Assembly (NCBI GenBank): GCA_951799445.1
Contig: OX637295.1
Location: forward strand, 21,452,001-21,516,000
Direction: 5' to 3'
Source of the DNA: Pseudisothecium myosuroides
Lineage: Eukaryota > Streptophyta > Bryopsida > Hypnales > Lembophyllaceae
DNA: 64,000 nucleotides
Below the pieces are notes generated by a model. It did not search any database and had not been told where the DNA came from. It saw only the letters and a list, made by a program, of their open reading frames with translations. Position 1 is the first letter of the stretch; every line of letters begins with the position of its first letter. The translations under genes and the position numbers were made by a program. Positions 25,316 through 37,300 of this stretch are shown in pieces.

Positions 25316-25371
25316 AGTTTTTGCAAATTGTAACTTGCACTTTTGTTCAGGCCTAAAATCTCATCTAATGG
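24586..25371. mobile_element. Extremely AT-rich segment bounded by inverted repeats
   Basis: CCACTAGATGAGATTTTAG on the left is matched in inverse by CTAAAATCTCATCTAATGG on the right. Between them lie about 500 bp of almost pure A/T (runs such as TTAATTTTAAAAAAAA) and a (TA)n tract. No target duplication is clear. A MITE or other TIR element that acquired low-complexity sequence is likely, but the class is unknown. Confidence 0.5.
25251..25309. repeat. (TA)n microsatellite
   Basis: An uninterrupted alternating TA tract of just under 60 bases, able to extrude a cruciform. It sits near the right end of the AT-rich TIR segment. Confidence 0.95.
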
Positions 25372-28048
25372 TTTTACTACAAGGGGATCAACTGCAAACT
25401 TAGATTGAAACCACCAATTTGAAGGACAAGATCTGAAGATTTGTAAGGTATAGGAGCTGAAATTTTAAGATATGGAAGCTCTTTAAGCCAAATTTCCAGA
25501 AAGCCTAGGCTCACTAAGGTGCTCCCCATAATCGACCGAATAAGGAATTTCGACATGATTTGGTGTAGTGAAGGCAAAAAAAATATTTTTAGAGGTACAT
25601 CAATAGAAATCACATGGATTGCAAAAAAATTGGTAATTTTATCGCTTAAATTGAAATTACTATGAATTTTGGAAGGCAAAAAAGTGCGCCGGACCCATGG
25701 CCAATGTATAGACTCTTCTAATTTCGATCATTCAATAACTTTTCACCTAATCATTATTTCCTACTTTTTTTTTCCATAACTTAGGACATGTGTCATGTAT
25801 TTATTAGTTCCAACCTTGAAAATGAAAAAAAAAAACATTCTAAGCGTGGTCAGAAATACGTGCACCTATAGGTCGGGAATGGGTCATTGGTCGGGAATGG
25901 GGGATTACCTTAGTAGGTGAGCAAGAATGAACATGGAGGGTTGTTTTATTGCAAGGAGGTCAACTGCCATTATTGTTTGTGAATTCAATGCATGTTGCTC
26001 TAATGTAGAAGAGTTCTTTAATGTATTAAAGGCCTAGGGCAATTTCTCCATGGCTTGTAAGTATTTATTGATACCATTTTGAATTGATCTCTTAGAATAT
26101 GTAATATATACTAATAAATTAGATTGGCTAATACATTGGTTGCAATATTAGGTAGGAAGGTTGCTATTATGTGAGCATAGGAATGTGAACCCATGAGCCT
26201 AGAATACTACACACCTATGTTATAGGTATATATACTATAGAAACTGTCTATAATTATAGGGTATATATATATTACAAATATCCATATTATAGGTGTTTAT
26301 GATACATATACATTTTATAGTGTGGGGTATTTATATTATAGGTACCTATATTGTAGGCTCAATGTTCACAAGCTCGCATTTTTGGGCTCACATACTAGCA
26401 CCGTTGTATTAGGTAGTACATGGTCTTGCTTGCTTGCTTAATCTAGTAGGATAGTGTCTAAAAATAATAAATTGTGGTGCTTTAGAGGAGTCCATTGATT
26501 GAAGGCATCTTGGGGGGGCTACTCTTCGACTAAGGTACAAATTAGTGAAGGGTTTTAGTTTGTGTAAGACTTTGCCTAGGGTTGATTACATTAAGATCAC
26601 CTTCACACTACATTTGAAGTCCCAACTTTCTAAGTCTTGGTTCAATCCAAATCTCAACTTTCTTAGATTGTAGACGGTAAATAAAAATATCAAATGTCAA
26701 ACTTTGGACTAGCTTCATAGTGTGAAAGCCAAAGTTCCAACCCTAAGTTCCAATTTAGCTCTTGTATAATGTTATATTGCAATTGAGTGCTTGAAAAACG
26801 GATCAAATTGGGATAATGCACTCTCGATGATGCATCATATTCGTGGAGCGTCTCCAGCTTTAGGCCCCCATTGAAGACATGATGCCGTCTGATGTATATT
26901 TGGGAATCCTACTCTTAGAATGTTCTAGAGTTCACATGATATGGTATCTTGTCCATGGAGCTGCCCTATGGCTATGTTGGATTATGTGTAATCATATGGA
27001 TTTTGCACAGGATCGCTGGCCCACCATCCTTCTTCACACAACTCTATGGAGTGCTCTGCTTGACTCAGGACAAGCTGTAGCTCTTAAAACAAACCTTGCC
27101 TCAAAGCGTAGACCTCAAGATTCTGATAGGATTTGAACTAAGTTTTCTAGTATTTGGTTGCAACTCCGGTTTTTGTGACTAGGGTTGCGACTTGCGACGC
27201 TATTAGGTGGAACAAGGAGGGTCCTCCTCTTTGTTTGTTCTTTTAATTTTATGTTTCTTTCTTGTTGCACATCTTCTCTTTATTTGCTCATCTTCACATT
27301 AGAAAAAAAATGAGCCCTCAAAGGGGGCTGCTTCCTTTTGAGGAGTTCCCCTCAATGGAATTCACAACCCTTTTGAAGAACAATGGCTACTATTCATCAT
27401 CATTGATGAATAGTAGATACAATAAAAAATAATTAAAAAATAGTAAAAAAATATTAAAAAAAATAATTATTATTATATAATTCAAAAATAGCAATCTAAC
27501 ATGGCATCAACCATGCCACATCAGATCTGAAAATTCAGCAATTTTGTATTTATTTTAATATTAAATTTATTTTAAATATTTTTTGAATTGTTTAATTAAA
27601 CTATCCTGCATGCAGATACTAACTTCAAGACAATTAATCCGTTCTCTTTTAATACAATGGTTTTCATTTGTTATAAATAATAATAAAAAAATAGATCACT
27701 ATATCAAAAATCCATTTCTTAGACACATTTAGTATCAATTCTGCATTTGGACACATTTGGAGAAAATTTCAGCCCTCTAGGATGCCTTAAGGTAGGAGCA
27801 TTCAATGGTGTTAGTGTACCTAGTGGCGTCAATTTCTATATAAGGCATTGATTCTAAAACATAAATGTAGGTAGCTTGTAGATAGCTTATCCTTTAGGCA
27901 AAAAAAAATAAGCTATCTACGGTCTACCTACATTTAAGTTCTGAAATGACTATCATATGTAGAAATTGACGCCATATTGTTAGATCTAATTGAGCTTCCA
28001 AATTCCACTTCCTTAGCACCAAAACTTATAAAAAGTGCTTGCCATGTA
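25372..28048. other. AT-rich gene-free region
   Basis: No supported gene. ATTATAGGT-like phrases recur at about 26220-26350. An 85-codon ORF at 26879-27136 has no recognisable domain. A second A/T-only stretch lies at about 27420-27600. Confidence 0.45.
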
Positions 28049-29857
28049 CTCCCTCAATTCCAAAATGATTGTTCGATGACAAATTTTTCTCAAGATTAAG
28101 ATAAAATTTGAGAATTTGATAAAGTAACACTATAAGAAAGACATGTTTTGGGGGTTGTCTGGCAAAAAACGCGTCGTGTTTTTTCTGACGTCGGGTGTCC
28201 GGCGGTTTGGGGCCGCAGTAGTGGGAATTTTGCATGAAGTCCCTGGAAACGGGTACCTGGGAGAAGGCAGGATAAGTACTTGTCAGCACGGACGGGCACG
28301 TCAAATTGAATGTCCAAAAAAATAGGCCCACATTTTTATGAGACATATTGATGTTTTTTGGAACATCCAAAAAAACATAGATTGCCACGTCAGCAAACAG
28401 ATCCATTTTGACTATAGGTAAATCAATGAAAATTATTACAATCTATAATAAAATGCTGACCAAATGTAAAATTTTTAGGAAAAGGGTAGCCACGTGGCAT
28501 GCTTTGCAAAAAAAGGACAATGGATGGATGTGCACTATGGATGAAAAGAGAAACCCTTTATACAAGTAGGGTGGTAGGAAGATTGACAACCCATATGGGA
28601 TATTTTAAGCAAGAACTGTAAAATGTTAGAAACAACATCAAGATGTCCGAAATAGCATTGAGATGTTTGAAACAAAGTCTAGGCGTCTGGAATAACGTCT
28701 AAATTTACAATGGTCAAGTTTCTATATTCTGTGTATCTCATATCTTTTGTCTCACTATGGACAAACAAGGGATATAAATAGGACCCCTCAATCCTTCATT
28801 CTCGCTAATTTTCAATGAAATAATTCCTTTATTTGGCCATCAAAAATTTTCTTGATGGTAGATGGTAAGTTTTTTTTAAATTTTTATTGAATTCAACAGT
28901 TTTTTTGTTCGTTTTATGTTATTTTTTATTTTATTTCTAAATAATTATTTTCCATTGACCTTGCCCTATGGTACAATGTGCATCAATTGATGTCTCAAAA
29001 AACGTCTGGACGTCTAAGTTGACATTTCAAAGAATGCCACGTCAAATGCCACGTCAAATGCCACATTTCAAAAAATGCCACATCAGATGCCACGTCATGG
29101 ACAGGATAGATGAAAAATAAATCCACGTGGCTTTTTTGTTCCTACGTGGTGCCACTGTGGCATCCACATGGCGCATTGTAGGGAGCTTGGAAGACCATGT
29201 TTCTTGTGATGTCTTTCAAAAACAAGCCCAAATTTTCCACATTTTTGGCCTAACAAAGCATGTTTTTTGCCCGTCTGTTTTGACAAATTTTGTGGGACAT
29301 TAACGCAGATTTTTTTTGCGTCTTACTGAACGCGGTACCACGTTTTTTCTAACGTAAAAAAAAACATCGGTTTCTTATAGTGTAATGAATGCAGATATGT
29401 TGATTAACTCTTGATTTGCTCAGCGGTTAGCAAAAACAATAATATCAAGTTTAAAGTATGAACTACTTCAAGCAAGAAAGTTCAGGCTGCAACTTCACAT
29501 GATAAATTACCCTTTGGTTTACGATTTTCCATTGAAAATGAACACTGAGTACAACATCGCACTGATTTTCCATCTTGTCTTTGTACCACGTGAAGATTTC
29601 ATGAAGGTAGCTTAAAGTTAAATTTTTCTTAAGCAACTTGTGTAACTGAAATTGACTATTTCATGAATTGTGTCTTTGTGGAATTGACATTGGCTGTTTC
29701 ATGAATTGTGTCTTTGTCTATCTAAAACTCTTATATGAAGACACAGCTATTTCATGAATTGCATCTTCATATAACGAAATTCAGTTGAAGCAGTAGACAA
29801 TCATTTCTGGACATCTATTTTTTGGAATGATGGACAATCATTTCGGGATGGAAGGAG
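28049..29857 (+). mobile_element. Stowaway/mariner-like element carrying a nested CACTA element
   Basis: The left end is CTCCCTCAATTCCAAAATGA and the right end reversed is CTCCTTCCATCCCGAAATGA, the CTCCCTCCRTCCC type of plant mariner-like elements. TA flanks both sides (28047-28048, 29858-29859). Without the CACTA insertion it would be about 550 bp. The right half has three copies of a CTRTTTCATGAATTG phrase (29658-29760). Confidence 0.7.
28128..29382 (+). mobile_element. Non-autonomous CACTA (En/Spm-type) element
   Basis: The ends are CACTATAAGAAA and TTTCTTATAGTG, perfect inverses, with the 3-bp duplication TAA (28125-28127, 29383-29385). Subterminal repeats of the ACGTC/GACGTC and ATGCCACGTCAA types are frequent, as expected for CACTA transposase binding sites. 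No transposase ORF; 1255 bp. Confidence 0.85.
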
Positions 29858-29990
29858 TATGTGTTTGGGAGTAATGCAGGACTTTATATGTGTGTTGGGA
29901 TGTTAGTAGTGTAAAGTCCCAAGTTCCAATTTTCAGTTTTCCACCAATCAGATTTTGAGGATTCACTAGGACTTGGGACCTAGGATTTAA

Positions 29991-30913
29991 CCCCTAAAGT
30001 TCCGAGGCCTATTTTCTGCCAAAAAACACTCAAAACTGCCATTTCTATAGCAAAGAGTAAAAAAACATTTTAATTGTTTTTTTTTCACATCTAACCGTAG
30101 GATCTTACACCTAATTGGTATGAGAATGTGTGGAAAAAATTTCAGAATATTTGACCGCACAGATTGCAAGATATCTGCGTTTAAAGTGGAAAAAACAAGT
30201 TTTTCAGCACATTGCGGGACCAGATTTTTTGACTTTAAACATTTTTAACTTAAAATTTTTGCACTACAGCGTTTAGAGCTTTAAATCTTTATAGTGGAGA
30301 ATTGAGTTGAGAGTCTAGGAAAAAAAAAAAAATTCAAAAAAACTTAATTATCATTCTTAAAAAAATTGTTAAGTAGAAGTAGGTATAAGATAGAAGGAAA
30401 ATCTAAAATATTCATATATTTTAGATGGAATTAAAATGCACTAATCCCAATGGTGAGATTGTTCTAGCAAGTAAATTAAACCATTCCAAAAAAAAAAAAT
30501 TGAAAAATTACAAAAATTGCATTCCGAAATGCATCCTGCAAGTTATTTTTTTCAAGAAGATGCTCTAACTGCCCAAAAAACAAGAATGTCCATAACTTCC
30601 TCATAACGAATCCAAATGAGATGAATCAAAGCTTTCCAGATAGACAAAAATATAATCTATGAGAAAAAAAATATTACAAAAAAAAAATTCAAAATTTTGC
30701 AAATTTTTTTGCTACCCCCCATCCCCACGCATTCCAAGAAATGGCATAATTTCTCGCTCAAAGGTCCGATTTCAAATTTTTTTTTTCTGCCACATACCTC
30801 TCTCAATTCTTCATGTTCACAAAAAGTTTCAAAAAATTAGGAGAAAATTTCAGCCCGTAGGTACCTGCCCCAAGTCCCATTTGTCCCCCGAATGGACAAT
30901 GGTCCTTTAGGGG
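29991..30913 (-). mobile_element. TTAA-flanked element, copy B (full length)
   Basis: Perfect TTAA lies on both sides (29987-29990, 30914-30917). The ends are CCCCTAAAGTTCCGAGG and, reversed, CCCCTAAAGGACCATTG. Its interior is the reverse complement of copies A and C in the same order of blocks. It is 923 bp, encodes nothing, and is the best reference copy for the family. Confidence 0.8.
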
Positions 30914-30917
30914 TTAA

Positions 30918-31842
30918 GACATAATATGAAATGGCCCGAAGTCTGATGGAATGTTTGGTGAGAAATTTTTATGTTTTGTAGTGAATAAAATCACTAAATT
31001 GCTACAAACTCCTCAAATGATATGACTTTAGATTTGGATGACAATCCATCTTTGGGATGCACAATTGATTTCTCATCCATATTTTCTAAGTTCCATTCAT
31101 GAACATCGATATAAATGGCTTCATAATCTCCCTCCATTGCTTTCTGCACTGCCCAAAATAAATGCAATATACCAAAATAAATGCAATATACCTAAAAGCC
31201 TGGCCCAGAGTCTCATTTTTGTAACTTCCATGACGTGTCACTGTATATTGTCCTGTTTTTACAAATAAAAAAAACAAAAAGGATCATTGCCAGATGTCGA
31301 TCCCACGAAATCCCCTGATATCCCCTAATCCCAGTATCTGACCGTCACGTGGAGGGAATGTGCACGCACCGTCAGTGTATACTGTATAGTCCCTATCAGG
31401 GTATCACAACCCAGTCCAGACCACAATATCAATCCCCACCCTAATCCGGGTGTCTCCACTGTCCTCGGCAGCCGCCGGCAGAGGAAGCACAGGATTCCCC
31501 AACCACCTGCGTTCCACCAGTTCCAAGCCCACCTGCACAGATTTAAGTTAGATCAATCATGATCAGTTCAACTAATTCGCCGCTCGCAACAATCTCGTTT
31601 TCACAAATTCTGTGCAGGATTTGCTAATTTTTCTGAATGCTCGCGAAGCACATTCGAGCACATTGGCCGCATTGTGGAAGCATTTGATGGAATCTTAGTT
31701 TTTTGAACCCTAAATCGCTGGCACCTTTTGGCGCAGATACAGGAGCGGAGTCAGTCTGCCGTTGCAGGATTTGAATTCGCCAAATTTGTCATTACCGGAT
31801 TAGGGTTTTGCGTGGAGAGAGAGAGAGAGTCAGAGAGAAACC
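30918..31842 (+). promoter_or_regulatory. Upstream region of the TGD5-like gene
   Basis: AT-rich to about 31280, then GC-richer, marking the promoter and leader. A GA repeat (GAGAGAGAGAGAG) lies 25 bp before the start codon. A minus-strand open stretch at about 31410-31533 that begins at an acceptor-like CTGTGCAG was considered as an exon but has no recognised homology. Confidence 0.35.
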
Positions 31843-32455
31843 ATGCCTGTAGGGGGGAGTTTGCCTACTTCTCAGGTGCTGGAGCAGCACGAGCCGGCGA
31901 GTGAGAAGGGAGGCTTGATGTCGGGACTGTGGGAGCAAACAACTGGGAAGAAGAAGGTCGACGGCGACCGACGGCGAGAGAAAAGCGGAGGTTTGATTCC
32001 GGACTTGTGGGATACCGCCACTTCGGGGAAGAAGGAGAAGGAGAAGGAGAAGCCTAGATTTAGCTTGTTTGGCGGTAGTGCTGGCGGGGGGAAGAAGAAG
32101 CAATCGTCCATTGATTGGGGTCCCGGCGGAGCACTTGGGATTGGATGTGGTGTCGGAATCGGTGTTGGCCTCACGGGTATCTAACCCTAACCCACATTTA
32201 GGGTTTGAGTCTTTTCTTTTCGGGTGCGTCAGTGCGTCTTTAAGCAGTTTGACTGACGAGGTGGCGTTTGTTGTTGTTGGTTCCGTTTCAGGCGGAGCTG
32301 GGATTGGGGCGACCCCATGGAGCTCTCTTAGGCTTGTTTTCGGCGTTGGTGCCGGGTGTGGGCTGGGGGTAGGCTATGGCTATGGCTATGGGATGGGATT
32401 GCGGTGGGACAAACCCCCGGAGCCGACTCCCAAACGTGTGCTCATTGAGCTTTAG
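31843..32455 (+). CDS. TGD5: TGD5-like glycine-rich plastid envelope protein (2 exons)
   Basis: Exons 31843-32176 and 32292-32455, with GT-AG ends, give 165 residues. The C-terminal half is an alternating Gly-rich hydrophobic stretch (GCGVGIGVGLTGGAGIG, later FGVGAGCGLGVGYGYG) ending in LRWDKPPEP. This is the layout of TGD5, a small protein that helps move ER-made lipid precursors into the plastid together with the TGD1-4 machinery. The intron falls inside the Gly-rich segment. The N-terminal half is longer than I expect for the flowering-plant protein and holds a repeated module: GLMSGLWEQTTGKKK, then GLIPDLWDTATSGKKEK. Short Gly-rich proteins give weak homology, so the family call rests on overall pattern; another Gly-rich envelope protein is the alternative. 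Confidence 0.68.
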
Positions 32456-34351
32456 ATGAGGAAGTCGCTTCATCATAGTAGTCTTAAGGTATCGAACAGG
32501 GTCCTCTCTTTGACATAGTCCATGTCGCCGTCGAGGGAATATTCCCAACATTACAGAGATATTTTAATTCCATGTTCACGTTTTGGCCAGCTGACGTAGT
32601 TGCAGGAGTGATAAGCAAACGCTACTTGCAAACCAGATGACAGTGAACGTTGGTCACATTTTACGATGCAAGTTACGTTGTGGTGTAGCGTTTCAACCAG
32701 GAATGACTGGAGATTCAGACACGTGCGAAAGGCCAAAAGGAAAAGAGCTGGGATTGGGCTTGAACTTAGTACTGTCTCTTTAACTTAGTCTAGAAGGTCG
32801 TACTACAGTAGAAGTTTGTACTAACTTACAGTAGAAGTTTGTACACCGTTGACAGACCGATAGAGAGAATATTCCCAATGCTGGTGAGATATTTTAATTA
32901 CGTGCAGAGTTGTTTTTGAGTTGAACATTTCCTTGAATTGAGCTTAGTTTGGCCCAGTGGAAGGCGTGAGTTTCGTCGTCTGAAGTACGAAGGAAACCAA
33001 GGGCTAAGTTACTTGAAAGTCTTATGACATTTATGTTTTACGATAGATAGTTAGTTCTAGTTTGTGGTGTTGAGTTCAGGTGAAACTGTAGCCACACTCA
33101 AACCTAAGATATCGCCAGCAAGGATGTTCAATCAGCCAGATGTGAAAGGGTAAAAGAGGAGAAAGCGCAAAAGTGTGATATGCGTGCCCCACACTGGACC
33201 CCAGCGTGACACGTGGATAGACCACTTGGGAGATAGTTTCAGGCACTGCTGAGAAGCCAAAGCCATGGAAGCACACCGAGCTCACTTCACTTCTCCGACT
33301 CTTTCTTAAAAAAAATTCGATCATTTGTGCTGTCAAGCAGACACCATCAGATTGCCGTGGTCACCTTCCCTAGAGCGTTTTTATGATTGCGTTCGTTTGG
33401 ACTACACTGTCATGCTTTTGGGAGAACAGGTCTTAGTCCAGCTGCTGGTAGAGGATTTGAGCTGCTGCTTGACTCTAAGGCTATTTTTTCACAAGGTGAG
33501 TCTCGTATTCACTTTACTCTCCACATGCTTTTAGACTTTCTTGTAGCTGCTGAGGGAGCGTGTCTAACAGTTGCTAGCACTGTGGTGGCAATGATATCTT
33601 CGCAACTGCCAGTACTTTCTGTGTACTTGGATTCCGTGATAGTATAAGACGAGAGTGTCTCGGGTATTGAGTCGTCGTCTATGCTATCATTGTGATTCCG
33701 TTCGTTTGGTGGTAGGACCAAAATGTCGGTGACATACTTGTTGGGGATCCTGATCCGTGAGGTACCCAAGATCGTCGTGTGAGTAAGAGTATACTCTTTT
33801 CGTCATTTTAAGCATTGTAAGCAGTATGTAGGAGTATGCTTTCATTGGGAGATCGCTATGAAGCTCACTGGAGGGATCACTTCCGGTACAAGAGCCAAAT
33901 TCTGTGCAGTATCGCCATGTATGAATTTCGTAGTCATTCAAAGTAGGAGGTTGTAGACCGTAATTGAAGTGACACTAGACAATCATTTCCATTCAAAGAT
34001 CAGTTACCATTGATATACAGCCATGTCATCTTTACACCACTTTTTAATTGAAGGTCAACTGAGTATGTGAAAAGGTGAGTTGCTGTAGTCAGTATAGGAG
34101 ACGGGATCAGGTCCCTAATGTTTCTAGTATCCTTTACCTCTGTGTTTCTGATTTGGTTTCTGCCATTTCTATAGCTTAGTCTTGTGTAACTGAATGTACA
34201 AGCACTTATAATGTAGAATTCGGAAGATTTACGTAACTTTGGGGCTCTAGAGCTTGGCATTCTGATCTGCCTTTGAATTTATTGGACAGGATATCATTGT
34301 GGCAGTCGGCGACTTTCGTTTTTGTGGTTACAATTCGAGTGATTACAGAAG
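32456..34351 (+). other. 3' flank of the TGD5-like gene and 5' region of the WRC gene
   Basis: No further gene is supported. ORFs on both strands are 60-120 codons without motifs. The WRC start codon is preceded at 34348 by an acceptor-like GTGATTACAG, so a leader intron within this region is possible. Confidence 0.4.
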
Positions 34352-37300
34352 ATGCGCATCCGGAAGCAGCAGCCGTGGGAAAGTGCAGGAGGGGAATCGT
34401 CGGGTGCGACTCCTGATCCCGGAAGCCAAGAGCATGAGCAGCTCGCGCAAAGCTCCAGAGGAGTGAAAGATAAACCTGGAGACGAAGTGCAAATGTTGAA
34501 CTCGGAGGGGGTGATAGAAACAGGGTTAGATGAAGGAAGTGGGAGACAGGGTCAAGTGGCAATTGAAAGAGTGGGTTCGACTTCTCGCTTTGCTTTCACA
34601 TGGCTAGACAAGCTGCGGTATTCCAAAGGTTTCACTGAAAAAGAGCCGTACTCGAATTTAGAGGATTTCATAACTTCTCTGTCAAAGGATGGTGGGAGCT
34701 CATCAAAAGGAAGGACTGGAAGCCAGGAGGACGTGGTGGAAGAGAGTGACCAGAGCCGTTGGAATGCTCAGCAGTTGGCGAGATACAACTCAATCAACTC
34801 TGAATTGAGTTCAAAGCAAGCGAGCAGTGTTGGTCCAGAGGGGACTCTTAGTCCTGCTTTAGCCTCATGTGATGATAGTTCTATGTCGGCCGCACTTGCC
34901 CAAGGTCACCAGCTACGTAGCGATGCAAGCCTTCCGAGTGCATTCAAGCTCTCCGGTGCTTCTCGCATGCCAATCCATGATGCCATCAAGGAGTCTCTGA
35001 GTCTCGAACCCGCGTTAGCGAAGAAAAACGATAAGCAGAAAGGAGAGGGACAGACTTCAAAGACAATTAGGAAAGGCTATGCAGGTAAAACTACCGACGC
35101 TGGTTCCTAACTTTTAGCGTTTTCCTGTGTATCGTGAATTGTAGAAATACTTTGGCAATAATTGTTTTTGTAATTTGCTTACTTTGTATACAATACAATA
35201 GATAACAATAATTAATAATTATTATTGCATGCAGGGACAAGTTCTGAGAAACCAATGCATGATGAAATTAAGAGTGGGACAATGAAGGGTCCATTTACTG
35301 ATATTTCACGCAGCCAGCTTGCCACCGTTGAAGCAGGATTGAAGCAGGGTCCAGGTAGCTCAGTAAGTACTGCAATCTGTGTGTATAAACTGGTTCCTTC
35401 TTTCTGCAAATATGACATGCTTGTTGTGTAAAATAGAGGATTAATGGTGATGAATCCGATTGACATGCTAATGATTGCTGATGAGTGGATTGGACTAGAA
35501 CTGTTAGTTCGTTAGGCTAGAAAGGTGAAGCTTCAGGCTCAATCACGAACACAGTTAGCCCCTAAGTGCCCAGCCTAGAAAACAGAGTGTCCACTTTGGA
35601 AGCTAATAATCGATTGAAGTAACTTTCAAAATATTATTCTATCCTTCAAAAATTTAGGGTACGATTTCTTCTTTCTATCAGTACATTTGGTCACCTTTCT
35701 TGAAGCTTCCTGAATGGTTTATTATAGCTACTACATGTGTGGAAGTGGAGACTTTTGGCTATGTGGGCACTCAGGGGTTTAGCTTACAGTCGCCGAATTG
35801 AAAACTTAAATGATGATCGTAACTTACTGCGTCAGTTTTAGGGGATTATCTAGTACAAGACCGAAGGAAGTTGCTGGACATGCCTTCGTAGAGCTTGTAA
35901 AGGATGCAGACAGATGAGGGCGAATCTGTAATTCAGACTCCTGTCTCAATGCCGTGCCAGGAGACAGAATTATTAATCTTTGGCTAGGATTCTGTATGCA
36001 GAGACATGTACCCTGGAGGGGAGATTCTCTTTCTGGCATGCCTTGCAGAAGCAAAATCTGGGCATGGGACCTTTGTTCATGCTCACTGTATTTTGCAACT
36101 AGCCCTTGAAAATTATGCCGCAATTTCCCTAGCATAAACGTACAGATCCGGTAAGATGCAACCATTTTCTCCAGACTTACCAGCTGTGATGTTATGGGAT
36201 GCGGCTGAACTTGGATCTGGCGTGACAATACACTATTCCTTACAAGGAAGTTTATAGACCAAAGGCTTCATAACCGTGAGAGACTTGAGGACTTTTAATC
36301 ATTACGCTTAGTCCCGAAGTCTTGAACTGACACTCTGAATCGTTTTTTCTTCAGACTGCTGAGCCCGCAGAGACAAGAATTGAAACTCGCCGACGAAGCG
36401 AACAAACTCTCGGTCCTACCGAAACAGCACAACGAAGGTTTTCATCCTTCCCCCTCTAATTGGGACATGCATTACACAAGATCCACTTTAAGTTTGTCAT
36501 TAGTTTTTATTTCAAGATAATTGATATAGATAGTAGTCCCTCATGTTGAGTTAACGCCAAGTTATTGTTAGTGACGTAGTATTTTGCAAATCTTGTAAAC
36601 TCAATGTTAATGTGATGTCAGTGTCCTTGGCTAGTTTACTGGAAACTATTAAGTTTAACATTAAGTAAAAAAGAACTGGAAATTAATTTAACACTATCTT
36701 AAATTTCTTAACCAGATGAACAGTATTAACCATTAATAACATTGTGAATCTAATAGAGAATCTTTCGAGATGTGATACAGTGTCGGTTTGCACACGTTTT
36801 TGTTGGAGTCTAATGCTCTTTTTTTCTAGACACTATTCGCCAATGCTACTGGTGTACTGTCTGATTGTTTAGTCTATCCTGATCCAATTTACCTGATTTG
36901 ATGATTTATGTTTCTGTGATTTTGCGCAGGTCTCACAGAAACAGGAAGATCCCCTCGTTTACTGGTAGGATTCATCACTTGTCAGTATGCACCTTTGTCT
37001 TGATAATGGAATCTGACCGCCCTTCCTTTCCGTTGTAGCTACATTGTGGTTGGCAGTAACCTATGATAGTTGGCTCCTTATGAACACTCAAAATTTGATT
37101 CCAATTCGAGAGGGCACCCTGATTCTTCCTTGAACTCACAGTTGGACCCAAGCACTTTGCTTCTCCTTTCTAGGATGTTATGCTCACGGCCTTCAAGAAC
37201 AGCTTTACCTGATAGTATTCATGTTTTTGTTTAAATTCAGATGCAGAAACGAGCCATGATCCACATGACGCAGCAATAGCCGAAAATCCTGCTTCTGCGT

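Noticed and set aside
31410..31533. Minus-strand exon-like stretch after a CTGTGCAG acceptor
   Set aside because: It is only about 40 codons, has no recognised homology, and lies in the promoter of the plus-strand TGD5-like gene.
35824..36228. 134-codon minus-strand ORF
   Set aside because: It lies wholly within an intron of the WRC gene, with no motif or splice support.
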